Of a DNA stretch of 35,460 nt, positions 1 through 7,543 are shown piece after piece. How positions within the stretch are numbered: the stretch's first letter is position 1; each line of letters begins with the position of its first letter. Location of the stretch: assembly GCA_016931995.1 (NCBI GenBank), contig JAFGDS010000055.1:1-35460 (forward strand). The letters are read 5' to 3'. This DNA comes from Pirellulales bacterium. GTDB taxonomy: Bacteria; Planctomycetota; Planctomycetia; Pirellulales; Thermoguttaceae. Position numbers and translations under genes: made by a program. The notes beneath the pieces are model-generated. The model searched no databases, was not told the DNA's origin, and saw only the letters and a list, made by a program, of their open reading frames with translations.

Positions 1-82
1 CTTCCATCGCACAAACAAAATCGGCGTTGGCTTGGGGCGGGATCACCCATTGTTCTTTCAACCAAGGCTTAAGCTCGTTTTT
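1..82 (-). CDS. IS630 transposase, catalytic frame (ORF B), partial
   Basis: After a -1 shift in the A run at 78-84 the reading frame stays open to the window edge. It reads KNELKPWLKEQWVIPP followed by QANADFVCAME. The WVIPP...ADFV..ME pattern is the characteristic entry into the DDE domain of IS630 transposases. The catalytic aspartates and glutamate lie beyond base 1 and cannot be checked. It has no separate start codon or ribosome binding site, so it is expected to be made only as a fusion with the upstream frame. Confidence 0.75.
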
Positions 83-522
83 TTAAGTGTTCGTCGGACG
101 GTTTCGGTCCCGATGCTCTCCACGATTTCCAGTTCCACCAGCTTGTCCGCCAGGAGTTTCAGCGTCCAACGGCTTCGCCCACGAGGAGGAGCACTGCAAG
201 CCACGGCGATCAAATGGGCTTCCTGGCGGCCGTCCAACTTGCGATACTGCCGTCCGGTCGGTCTTTTTCGATGCAAGGCGGCCTCAAGTCCCTCCTCGAC
301 AAAGGTTTGCCGCACGCGATATGCCGTCGATTGGCTCACGTCCAATGCCTCGACAATCTTCGCGTCGGTCCATCCTGGTCCATGCTGGCCCACGTCGGCC
401 TTCAACAGAATCCTCGCTCGTCGCAAGACAGCAGCCGCTCCTCGGCCCTTGGATACCAACGCAGTTAGTCGTTCCCATTCCTCCGACTCCAAACGCACAA
501 CATACTTTGCTTCCTTGCCCAT
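58..522 (-). CDS. IS630 transposase, N-terminal frame (ORF A)
   Basis: The frame encodes 154 residues. It starts with MGKEAKYVVRL and contains a helix-turn-helix/winged-helix region (about residues 50-75, WTDAKIVEALDVSQSTAYRV) followed by an arginine-rich linker (HRKRPTG). This is the DNA-binding half of an IS630-type transposase. It ends soon after a run of seven A on the coding strand (plus-strand T run at 78-84). In the -1 frame after that run the protein continues as KNELKPWLKEQWVIPP, the usual start of the DDE catalytic half. A GGAAGGAGAG-type ribosome binding site lies just upstream of the ATG. The split could be programmed slippage, known in this IS family, or a real mutation. Confidence 0.85.
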   Translation of the reverse strand: MGKEAKYVVRLESEEWERLTALVSKGRGAAAVLRRARILLKADVGQHGPGWTDAKIVEALDVSQSTAYRVRQTFVEEGLEAALHRKRPTGRQYRKLDGRQEAHLIAVACSAPPRGRSRWTLKLLADKLVELEIVESIGTETVRRTLKKTSLSLG

Positions 523-624
523 ATTGACTCTCCTTCCTGAAGATGTTCAGAAAGGAGTGTCTATACCCAGAATCAAAAAACACGTCAACTCAAGTGGGAT
601 GAGCCAGTAGGGTAGCGGCGTGGG

Positions 625-812
625 CACCGCAACCCCGGGCTAACCCACGAAGTCCCTTCGGGACAGAGAATCCGAGCCAATGGGCAAACGGTCGGCGACG
701 GGAGTCGCCTCCCACGGATTCCCCCTGTGGCACGGCCGCCCTCGGCTGTGGCGGGCAATAATCACAACCGAGGGCGGTTTTCACAGCCGAGGGCGGCCGT
801 GCCACAGGGGGC
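625..812. repeat. cluster of palindromic intergenic repeats
   Basis: Three palindromes sit in the gap between the insertion sequence and the next gene. A small one at about 649-664 has the form GTCCC-TTC-GGGAC. The segment 691-716 (GGCGACGGGAGTCGCC) is shared with the repeat at 22730-22797. A long inverted repeat has arms at about 725-750 and 784-810, both containing GGCACGGCCGCCCTCGGCTG or its complement, separated by about 33 bases. The long hairpin ends about 10 bases from the stop codon of the minus-strand gene ending at 820, so it could act as a transcript end. Confidence 0.7.
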
Positions 813-819
813 CGAGACG

Positions 820-3555
820 TTATTCCGGCAGGACTGGCCCGGGGGCAATCGGCTCGGGGCGTTCGGCGGGGGTGAGGGTGATAGCAAGCGGGTTGGCTGC
901 GGCGCCGTCGGCGCGGACGACGATCAGTTCGGCGTCGGTCGGGCCGGCCAGGGGAAGCTGGGGCATCGCCAGGCGAACGCCCAGGTCGTACCAGCCGAGG
1001 ATCTCGGCTTCCATCTCGATCCCGCCCAAGTGCAGGAGCACCTTGCCCGGCGCGGGCCCAAAACCTTCGCCGGCCAGGAGCACTTCGCCGCCCGTCGCGG
1101 CCTGCTTGGGATCGAGCTCGAACGCGGCGGGATCGACCGGCAGCACGACCTCGGCGGCCAAGCGGGTGCCGTTGTTCTCCTCGGAGATCTCGTCGATCTC
1201 GCGATTGGCGTCTATCAGCACGTGCAGCGTGGAAAACGGGATGGGCTCGCCCTGCGCTTCGCGGCCCATTCGCGCGACCTCGAACGGCAGCCGCACGTCG
1301 ACCGACTGCGTTTCGCCCGGCTCCATCGAGGCCACGCGGACGCCGGCCCGCGGCAGCTCGGCGGCGAGTTGCTCGTCATTGCCGGCCAGGAGCAGCACGT
1401 CGAACGGCTGTTGGATCGGCTCGTCGCCGTTGTTGCGGAACCAGACACGGTAGCGCGGCCCGAGCTTCTCGTCCGGATGGCCCGGATCGACGAACCGCAC
1501 GGCCAACAGTTGCAGGTCGGACCGCTTCGGCTCGACGATCACGCGACCGACGTCCACCCACGTGCCGCTGGCCACCACCGGCAACGGGCTCCAGACCGGC
1601 GCATCCCAATAGACCCAGCCCGCGCACGGGGCGTAGACGATCGGGCGGCAGTACAACGGACGCGGGTCCCAATCCGGGCCGCAGTCGAAATACCACGACC
1701 ACCGCACCCAAGGCGACCAGCGGGGATACCAGTAGTAAGGCGTTGGCCCCGCGTAGAGCGAAACGTAGTAGCCCGGGCCATGGTACCAGAAGCGGAAACA
1801 CGAACTCGTGTAGTGCGGACTGACCCAGCCGCGCCAGTAGTGGGGCGCGCGGTGCGGCGGGCCGCCGTGGTCGGGTCGCGGATGGATGGCCGCGTGCGGA
1901 CCGCGGGGCTTGCCGTCGTAGAGGGCCATCCGCCGGGCGACGTCGCCGTGCTTGTGATGGCGGTATTGATCGTCCAGTCGCAACTCGCGAGCGACGGGGC
2001 CCTTGGTCAAATGGTTGAAATCGCCCCGGACATGGCGGTCGTCGAACCGCATCGGGTTCTTCGGACCGCCGGGGCCATGCTTGCCGACGCCCGGGCCGTG
2101 ATCGCCGCCGAGCGGACCCTTCACGCCGGGACCGCGGCCGCCGGGACCGCGGTTGATGGGCGATCCGGGCCCGCCGTGCTCGGAGCGGACCAGCATCGTC
2201 GGCCGACGCGCCGGCCCTTCCGGCGCGCGGGCATCGAGCTGTTTGGGACCCACCAGACCGCGATGCTCGGCAGGCCGCACCTCGCCGCGGACCAGCGGCT
2301 TGCCCTGGCCGTCGATGAGCTTGGGCCCGTCACCGGCCGGCGCGGAGGGACCGCCGGGCCCGGCCACGTGCGAGGCGGTACCCCGACGGACCGTCTCGCC
2401 CTGGCCGGGTTGACCGGACGGAGTATGGCGGGCTGGCCCTTGGGCGGCGGGACGAGTCTCGGCAATCCGGCGCCGGATGTCCGCCAGGCTCGGTCGAGCG
2501 GCGCCGGCGGCCGGTCCCGGAGACCCGGCCGGATGCGGCGAACGCGTGACGGCCGGCAACGCGCCCGATGCGGGACCCGACGCGGTCGTCGGAATGGTGA
2601 CGGGCCCGTGGCGCTGGGGCAGCGATGGGGTGACGCCGCTGGGCCGTTCGATCCGCGCCGGCGGCTGCGCGCCGGCTGGGCCGGTCGTCTCGCGCGACGG
2701 GAGCTCCAGCCGCGGACGCGGGGAGCCCGTTCGCTGGCGGATCTCCGCGAACGATGGGCGCGCCGGCGCGGACGATTGCCCCGTCGTCTGCTGAAACGTG
2801 GTCGCGGGCGGCGACGTCTCGCTGGGCGAACGCCCGACGCGGCCCACGGGCCGAGGCGCTTCGGCCGACGCGCCAGAGCGCGGCGACGACTCGATCCGCG
2901 CGGGCGCGGGCGAGCGGGTGATCGGCTTCGGGCCGGAAAGCGTCATGGGGCTTCGGGTGATCGGCGTCGACGGGCGCTCGATCCGCGGCGACGAAGGCGA
3001 GACCGCGCGCGGCGGCGCGGACTCGCGGACGGTCGTGCCGACAGGGCCTCGCGGCGCGGTTGCCGGACTCGACGACGGCCGCGGGGCGGACTGAAGCGTC
3101 CGCGGCGGACCGCTGGAGGACGACATCTGCCGCGGGCCGACGAACCCTCGCGGCTCCGCGCCGATCCGCGTCGAAGGACCCGACGCCGAGGGCGCGGAAC
3201 GGCCCACCGACGGACCGGACGCGGGCCGGGACGACGATCGGCTGACCGCCGGCGGTCGGGAGACGGAGCGCGATTCGGATCGGCTTGCCGCTGGAGGGCC
3301 GGAGCGACGCGCCGGCGAGGCAGCAGCCTCGACGCGCCGGGGCGCGGCGGGGGCCGATCGTTCCGCCGCCGGGCGAGGGCCGGCCTCGCGCGCGGGCGCG
3401 GCGCCGCGGTTGGACTTCGCGTTGGCATCGGACGGCCGCGCGGCCCAGGCGCAGGTGGCCAGCAGCCCGGCAACCATGGCCACCGTCGCCAGGCGAACCG
3501 TGGATCGACATGTCCCTGCGAGGACAGGACTTCGTTGGATGTGGAACACGGCCAT
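820..3555 (-). CDS. large secreted CARDB/TIG-domain protein with disordered Pro/Ser/Arg-rich region
   Basis: The product is 911 residues. The ATG at 3555 is chosen because AAGGGGGGAG lies just upstream and because it gives a good signal peptide (basic start, then a hydrophobic stretch ending in CAWAARP); an in-frame ATG 47 codons earlier has neither. Residues about 45-590 are low-complexity, rich in Pro, Ser, Arg, Ala and later Gly/His, and are probably disordered. Residues about 595-652 are rich in Tyr and Trp. Residues about 678-797 look like a CARDB fold, with VRFVDPG, RVWFRNNGDEP and EISEENNGTRL. Residues about 805-890 resemble an IPT/TIG immunoglobulin-like domain (GEVLLAGEGFGP). No catalytic motif is seen. 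A cell-surface or envelope structural role is inferred; the exact function is unknown. Confidence 0.8.
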   Translation of the reverse strand: MAVFHIQRSPVLAGTCRSTVRLATVAMVAGLLATCAWAARPSDANAKSNRGAAPAREAGPRPAAERSAPAAPRRVEAAASPARRSGPPAASRSESRSVSRPPAVSRSSSRPASGPSVGRSAPSASGPSTRIGAEPRGFVGPRQMSSSSGPPRTLQSAPRPSSSPATAPRGPVGTTVRESAPPRAVSPSSPRIERPSTPITRSPMTLSGPKPITRSPAPARIESSPRSGASAEAPRPVGRVGRSPSETSPPATTFQQTTGQSSAPARPSFAEIRQRTGSPRPRLELPSRETTGPAGAQPPARIERPSGVTPSLPQRHGPVTIPTTASGPASGALPAVTRSPHPAGSPGPAAGAARPSLADIRRRIAETRPAAQGPARHTPSGQPGQGETVRRGTASHVAGPGGPSAPAGDGPKLIDGQGKPLVRGEVRPAEHRGLVGPKQLDARAPEGPARRPTMLVRSEHGGPGSPINRGPGGRGPGVKGPLGGDHGPGVGKHGPGGPKNPMRFDDRHVRGDFNHLTKGPVARELRLDDQYRHHKHGDVARRMALYDGKPRGPHAAIHPRPDHGGPPHRAPHYWRGWVSPHYTSSCFRFWYHGPGYYVSLYAGPTPYYWYPRWSPWVRWSWYFDCGPDWDPRPLYCRPIVYAPCAGWVYWDAPVWSPLPVVASGTWVDVGRVIVEPKRSDLQLLAVRFVDPGHPDEKLGPRYRVWFRNNGDEPIQQPFDVLLLAGNDEQLAAELPRAGVRVASMEPGETQSVDVRLPFEVARMGREAQGEPIPFSTLHVLIDANREIDEISEENNGTRLAAEVVLPVDPAAFELDPKQAATGGEVLLAGEGFGPAPGKVLLHLGGIEMEAEILGWYDLGVRLAMPQLPLAGPTDAELIVVRADGAAANPLAITLTPAERPEPIAPGPVLPE

Positions 3556-3819
3556 GGCCTGCTCCCCCCTTGTGCGTTGTTGAACCGCCGGGACTCGCCC
3601 CTCACCGTGCGACCCTTCTCCCGCGCGGCGGGAGAGGGAAGCGGATGGACAGATCCCTACGCAAAGGGTGCGCCGAAGCGCCCCTGGCGCGAGCACGTCG
3701 TCGGCGGACGTTGTAACGTGTTCTCCAGCAAGGAGTTGGAGACTCGAAATCGACGAGGGGCTCCATCGCGATCGCCCACCGCGCCGCCCGGGCCAGATGT
3801 CATTCTGACCACGATGTCA

Positions 3820-5247
3820 TCATTTTGACTCGGGCAAGTCGAACCCGAAATAGCCGGCGGCGTTGCGGTAGCAGATGTCCTGGACCATGGCGCCGACCAG
3901 GGCCATGTCGCGGGGTATCAGGCCGCGCTCGATCTCCATGCCCAGCAGGTTGCACAGGATGCGGCGGAAGTACTCGTGCCGGGTGTAGGAGAGGAAGGAG
4001 CGGCTGTCGGTCAACATGCCGACGAACCGGCTCAACAGCCCGTGGTTGGAGAGGGCCTCGATCTGCCGCTGGATGCCGTCCTTCTGATCGAGGAACCACC
4101 AGCCGCTTCCGAACTGCATTTTGCCCGGCGTGCCGCCGTCCTGGAAGTTGCCGATCATCGTGGCCACCAGATCGTTGTGTACCGGGTTGAGGTTGTACAC
4201 GATCGTCCTGGTCAGCCGGTTGTCGCGGTCCAGGCGGTCGAAGAATCGCGACATGGGTCGGGCGACGGCGGGATCGGCCATCGAGTCGAAGCCCGTGTCG
4301 GGCCCGAGCTTGGCCAGCATCCGCGTGTTGTTGTTGCGAATCGCCCCGAAGTGGAACTGTTGGGTCCAGCCGCGCTCGTGGTCCAAGAGGGCGAATTCAT
4401 AGAGCATGGCGGATTTGAACGCGGCGATTTCCTCCGCACGAAGCTCGTTGCCCCGGCGGATGCGGCGGAAGATGGCATGAACGTCCGACTCGACGTAGTC
4501 GTCCGCGTAGAAGGTCTCGATCCCGTGGTCCGAGAGCCGGCAGCCCATCTCGTGGAAGAAGGCGTGGCGACGGCGAATCGCCTCCAGGAGCGACGCGAAG
4601 TCGAGGATCTCCAGGTTGCAAACCTCGGCCAGGCGGTCCACCCAAGCGTTGAATGGCTTGGGCTGTTCGACGGCCATGGCCTTGTCGGGGCGGAAGGTGG
4701 GCAGCACGCGGATGGGAAACGACGCGTCGGCGCGGATCGCGGCGTGGTGTTCGAGCGTGTCGGCGGGGTCGTCGGTCGTGCAAACGAGCACCACGTTCAT
4801 TTGCCGCATGATTCCCCGGGCGGAGAAGCCGTCCTCGGCCAGCTTGGCGGCGCAGTGGTCCCAGATACCCCGCGCCGTGTCGGGGGCAAGCAGCCGGTCG
4901 CTGATGCCGAAGGGCCGCTTCAGCTCGAGATGGGTCCAATGATAGAGGGGATTGCGGAGCGTCTGGGGCACCGTGGCGGCCCAACGCTCGAACTTCTCCC
5001 AATCCGTGGCGTCGCCCGTGCAATACCGCTCCTCGACCCCCGCGGCGCGCATCGCCCGCCATTTGTAATGGTCGCCGTAAAGCCAGATCCGTGTCAGGTT
5101 TTCGAATCGATGGTCCTCGGCGATTTGCTCGGGCGGGAGATGGCAATGGTAGTCGATGATGGGCAGATCGCGGGCGAACTGATGATACAATTCGACGGCC
5201 GCGTTGTTGTCGAGCAGGAAGTTATCCGTAATGAAGACGTCGTTCAC
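3820..5247 (-). CDS. uxaC: glucuronate (uronate) isomerase
   Basis: The product is 475 residues, the usual length for UxaC. The enzyme interconverts D-glucuronate and D-fructuronate, and D-galacturonate and D-tagaturonate, at the entry to uronate catabolism in the cytoplasm. It belongs to the amidohydrolase fold. The metal-binding motif DYHCHLPP is visible (His34 and His36 from the chosen start), and the family segments LYGDHYKWRAMR, CTTDDPADTL, LPTFRPDKA, FHFGAIRNNN and GSGWWFLDQKDG are present. A GTG start at 5247 is preferred because GGAAAGGAG lies about 6 bases upstream; the open frame extends further only through a hairpin and T run. No other uronate pathway gene is adjacent. Confidence 0.95.
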   Translation of the reverse strand: MNDVFITDNFLLDNNAAVELYHQFARDLPIIDYHCHLPPEQIAEDHRFENLTRIWLYGDHYKWRAMRAAGVEERYCTGDATDWEKFERWAATVPQTLRNPLYHWTHLELKRPFGISDRLLAPDTARGIWDHCAAKLAEDGFSARGIMRQMNVVLVCTTDDPADTLEHHAAIRADASFPIRVLPTFRPDKAMAVEQPKPFNAWVDRLAEVCNLEILDFASLLEAIRRRHAFFHEMGCRLSDHGIETFYADDYVESDVHAIFRRIRRGNELRAEEIAAFKSAMLYEFALLDHERGWTQQFHFGAIRNNNTRMLAKLGPDTGFDSMADPAVARPMSRFFDRLDRDNRLTRTIVYNLNPVHNDLVATMIGNFQDGGTPGKMQFGSGWWFLDQKDGIQRQIEALSNHGLLSRFVGMLTDSRSFLSYTRHEYFRRILCNLLGMEIERGLIPRDMALVGAMVQDICYRNAAGYFGFDLPESK

Positions 5248-5261
5248 GCCGACTCCTTTCC

Positions 5262-5304
5262 AAAAAAAAACCCCGCCGCTCGCAGCCAAGGCGAAACGGC
5301 GGGG
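5262..5304 (-). terminator. intrinsic terminator-like hairpin in the uxaC leader
   Basis: On the minus strand the RNA would read CCCCGCCG, a loop with its own CGC/GCG mini-stem, then CGGCGGGG followed by nine U. The stem is eight perfect GC pairs. The U run ends one base before the GGAAAGGAG ribosome binding site of uxaC. The only minus-strand coding upstream is a short degraded stretch, so there is no obvious gene for it to terminate. It could attenuate uxaC expression or protect uxaC from read-through. Confidence 0.75.
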
Positions 5305-5341
5305 CCGGAACAGAGAAGAGGCCAATAGCAGCGAAACCTGA

Positions 5342-5560
5342 TTATGAAAAAGTATTAGGAATAACCACTGCCGTTGATGACGTCGCTTGCGGCCTCGCTA
5401 ACTCATCGACCTCATGCGCCAGTTCAATCCCGATCATACCAACTCTTGCCCCGTTGTCCAGAGTCTCGATGCGACGAAAACCAATTTTCCCAGAGATTTT
5501 TCTGAAATAGCCCCCGAATATGTGGATAGGTTTCCCTAATTTAACATTTGCATGGACCCT
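5342..5560 (-). pseudogene. AT-richer orphan coding fragment
   Basis: This gap of about 350 bases between two divergent genes has clearly lower GC than its surroundings. On the minus strand about 68 codons read with protein-like composition (GKPIHIFGGYFRKISGKIGF, then ETLDNGARVGMIGIELAHEV) to a TAA at 5342. The frame uses codons rare in the neighbours (ATA, TTA, AGA). No start codon with a ribosome binding site is visible, and upstream the frame runs into the antisense of the next gene. I read it as the 3' remnant of a foreign gene. The family is not recognised. Confidence 0.4.
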
Positions 5561-5599
5561 CCCTCGGCAACACCAGCAAGGCGAGTGTATGATATCGGG

Positions 5600-6388
5600 A
5601 TGAACGTAAAACGCGAATTCGTAACCATTTGCGAAGCGGCGTGCCGGGCCGGGGCGGCCGTCCTGCGCGAAATGTTCGGCCGCGTCTCCGTGCGGGAGAA
5701 GGGGCCCGCCGATCTTGTGACCGAAGCCGATCTGGCCTCGCAAGAGGCCATCCGCCGGGTTGTGCTCGATGTGTTTCCCGACCACGGATTCCTCGGCGAG
5801 GAGGCCGGCGGCCACGTGGCCGGGGCTTCGGCCGATGGCTTTCGCTGGATCGTCGATCCCTTGGACGGCACGACGAACTTCGCCCACGGCGTGCCGTTCT
5901 TCTCCGTTTCCGTGGCCCTGGAAGCCCAAGGCCACCTGCACGCCGCGGCGGTTTTCAACCCGATTGCCGATGAAATGTTCGCGGCCGCCGCCGGACAGGG
6001 GGCGCGGCTCAACGGACGACCCATCCGAACCAGCGGGGTCGCCCGCGCGGCCGAGGCGCTGGCCGCCATAGGGTTTCCCCCTGGGGTGAATGGGGAGACG
6101 GAGGACCTGCGGGCGTTCCTGGCGGCATTGCCGCGGTTTCAGGCCCTGCGGCGGACCGGCTCGGCCGCGCTCAACCTGGCCTACGTGGCGGCGGGCCGCT
6201 TCGACGCCGCCTGGTCGTTCGCCGCGCGGAGCTGGGACATGGCCGCCGGCGTTTTGCTCGTGGCCGAGGCCGGCGGCGTGGCCACCGGCCCCCGGGGCGA
6301 ACCCTTGGACGTCAACCGCGGCCATTTCCTTGTCGCCGCCAACGAGCCGCTTCACGCCGAAGTGAAAGGAATCCTCGCCAGCGCATGA
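5600..6388 (+). CDS. suhB: inositol monophosphatase family protein (SuhB-like)
   Basis: The product is 262 residues, typical for the family. These are Mg2+-dependent cytoplasmic phosphatases acting on inositol-1-phosphate and related sugar or nucleotide phosphates. The metal site is complete: E67 in FLGEEAG, D86 and D89 in DPLDGTTNFAHG, and D213 in SWDMAAG. The ATG at 5600 is favoured because it leaves the usual short N-terminus; an upstream in-frame ATG at 5552 has no ribosome binding site. A TATGAT hexamer ends only a few bases before this ATG, so transcription could start almost at the start codon, but no convincing -35 accompanies it. The ECF sigma gene follows after 43 bases and may be co-transcribed. 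The precise substrate cannot be told from sequence. Confidence 0.9.
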   Translation: MNVKREFVTICEAACRAGAAVLREMFGRVSVREKGPADLVTEADLASQEAIRRVVLDVFPDHGFLGEEAGGHVAGASADGFRWIVDPLDGTTNFAHGVPFFSVSVALEAQGHLHAAAVFNPIADEMFAAAAGQGARLNGRPIRTSGVARAAEALAAIGFPPGVNGETEDLRAFLAALPRFQALRRTGSAALNLAYVAAGRFDAAWSFAARSWDMAAGVLLVAEAGGVATGPRGEPLDVNRGHFLVAANEPLHAEVKGILASA

Positions 6389-6431
6389 ACTTCTTGCCCT
6401 CCGGCGCAACTCTACTTGTGGAGCAGGTCCC

Positions 6432-6995
6432 GTGGGCGGTCGGATGGGCGACGAGACGAACCGGATCCGCGAGCAGGTGCTGGCGTTGCGGTGCCAGGCG
6501 GGCGACGACCGGGCGTTCGAGGAACTCGTCGGCGCGTTTCACGAGCGGCTGCGGAGCTACGTCGCCCGGGTGCTCGGCCTGGCCGACGCGGCCGACGACG
6601 TGCTCCAGGACGTTTGGCTGGACGTGTACCGCGGCATCCCGCGGCTGCGGAACGTCCGTGGTTTGAGGAGTTGGCTCTACCGCATCGCCCGGGGCAGGGC
6701 CGCGCTACACCTGCGCCGGCGGAAGGCGTGGAGCTTCGAGCCACTGGCGGCCGAGGACGCGATTGACGACGCGCACGGGGAGCCCGCGTGCTCGCCCGAG
6801 GAGATTGAGCGCCTTAACCGGTGCCTGGACGCGCTTGCGCCGCCGCACCGCGAGGCGCTCGTCTTGCGGTTTATGGAAGACATGACCTACGAGGAGATCG
6901 CCACGGCCACCGGCTGTGAACTGGGCACCGTGCGATCGCGCCTCCATTACGCCAAACGCGCGCTGCGCGAAATCATCGAAAGGTCCGAGCCATGA
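6432..6995 (+). CDS. ECF-type RNA polymerase sigma factor
   Basis: The product is 187 residues. Region 2 spans about residues 25-95 (EELVGAFHERLRSYVARVLG, then DAADDVLQDVWLDVYRGIP and RSWLYRIARGRA). Region 4 spans about residues 130-180 (LDALAPPHREALVLRFMEDM, then TYEEIA and LGTVRSRLHYAKRAL). These are the hallmarks of extracytoplasmic-function sigma factors, which direct RNA polymerase to a small regulon on an envelope signal. The GTG at 6432 is chosen because GGAG lies about 10 bases upstream; ATG at 6444 is the alternative. The stop codon overlaps the start of the next gene (ATGA), a sign of translational coupling and a likely functional pair. Confidence 0.92.
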   Translation: MGGRMGDETNRIREQVLALRCQAGDDRAFEELVGAFHERLRSYVARVLGLADAADDVLQDVWLDVYRGIPRLRNVRGLRSWLYRIARGRAALHLRRRKAWSFEPLAAEDAIDDAHGEPACSPEEIERLNRCLDALAPPHREALVLRFMEDMTYEEIATATGCELGTVRSRLHYAKRALREIIERSEP

Positions 6996-7438
6996 TCGAA
7001 GACTCAAACGCCGTCGGCCAACGAAACTCCGCCAAGCAGATCGCCGAATCGACCGTGCGCAAAGCTCGGCGCCGCGGCACGATTCTCGGCTGGGCCACCG
7101 CCGTGCTCTGGGCCGCCGTCGCCGCGGGACACGTTGTCTTCTATCTTGTGTTGTACATAAAATTCTTCCCCGTGGTGGAGAAGATCATCCATGATGCGTA
7201 CGAGACGGAGGGCGGTCGCCCCGTGCCGTACGAAACGGTGTCCTACGTTTTGGGCTACTTCCAATGGTTCGCGATGACGTCGGCCTACGTCTGGGCGGGC
7301 CTCATCGCGGCGGCGGCGGCATGCACCATTCTGTACGTCATGGCCTCGCGCCGGGCAACGCTGCACCAGCTCCACGCCGGCCTGGCGGAGATCTCCGACC
7401 AGCTTCGCGCCCTGTCCGCGCGGCAAGACGCGTCCTGA
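6992..7438 (+). CDS. two-helix membrane protein coupled to the sigma factor
   Basis: The product is 148 residues. It has a basic N-terminal segment (about 1-28), a hydrophobic helix at about 30-60 (GTILGWATAVLWAAVAAGHV onward), a roughly 35-residue extracytoplasmic loop, a second helix at about 90-116 (FAMTSAYVWAGLIAAAAACT), and a C-terminal tail predicted as a coiled coil (HQLHAGLAEISDQLRALSAR). The ATG overlaps the sigma factor stop. Position and topology suggest a partner of the sigma factor, possibly an unconventional anti-sigma, but no ZAS or RskA-type anti-sigma motif is seen. The family is not recognised. Confidence 0.75.
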   Translation: MIEDSNAVGQRNSAKQIAESTVRKARRRGTILGWATAVLWAAVAAGHVVFYLVLYIKFFPVVEKIIHDAYETEGGRPVPYETVSYVLGYFQWFAMTSAYVWAGLIAAAAACTILYVMASRRATLHQLHAGLAEISDQLRALSARQDAS

Positions 7439-7458
7439 CGCGGGAGTTTGGCCAATCG

Positions 7459-7487
7459 TTGCCCCGGGCGCGCGACCGTGATAAAAT
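7459..7487 (+). promoter_or_regulatory. candidate sigma-70-type promoter for the metalloprotease gene
   Basis: TTGCCC (7459-7464) and TAAAAT (7482-7487) are separated by 17 bases in the gap after the membrane-protein gene. Transcription would begin near 7494, leaving a leader of about 50 bases before the ATG at 7544. This supports separate expression of the protease gene from the sigma factor pair. Confidence 0.45.
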
Positions 7488-7543
7488 GGGGTTGGCCCGG
7501 GGCGCCCCACGCCTGCCGAATTCCCGCCCGAAGGAGTCTTCCC

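Larger units (their letters stand above)
1..610 (-). mobile_element. IS630-family insertion sequence, right-hand part
   Basis: This is the 5' end of an insertion sequence running off the left edge of the window. It contains the transposase start at 522 and about 85 bases of upstream DNA. The protein pattern (N-terminal helix-turn-helix, then a WVIPPQAN segment after a frameshift) is that of the IS630/Tc1-mariner group. That group inserts at TA dinucleotides, and a TA at 608-609 is a plausible outer boundary. The other end and its inverted repeat are outside the window, so the exact terminus is inferred. Base composition is lower in GC than the genes that follow. Confidence 0.8.

Noticed and set aside
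727-3828. Very long open frame (1033 codons) on the plus strand
   Set aside because: It is antisense to the CARDB/TIG gene, has no ribosome binding site, and is Arg/Gly/Ala-rich as expected from the complement of a high-GC gene.
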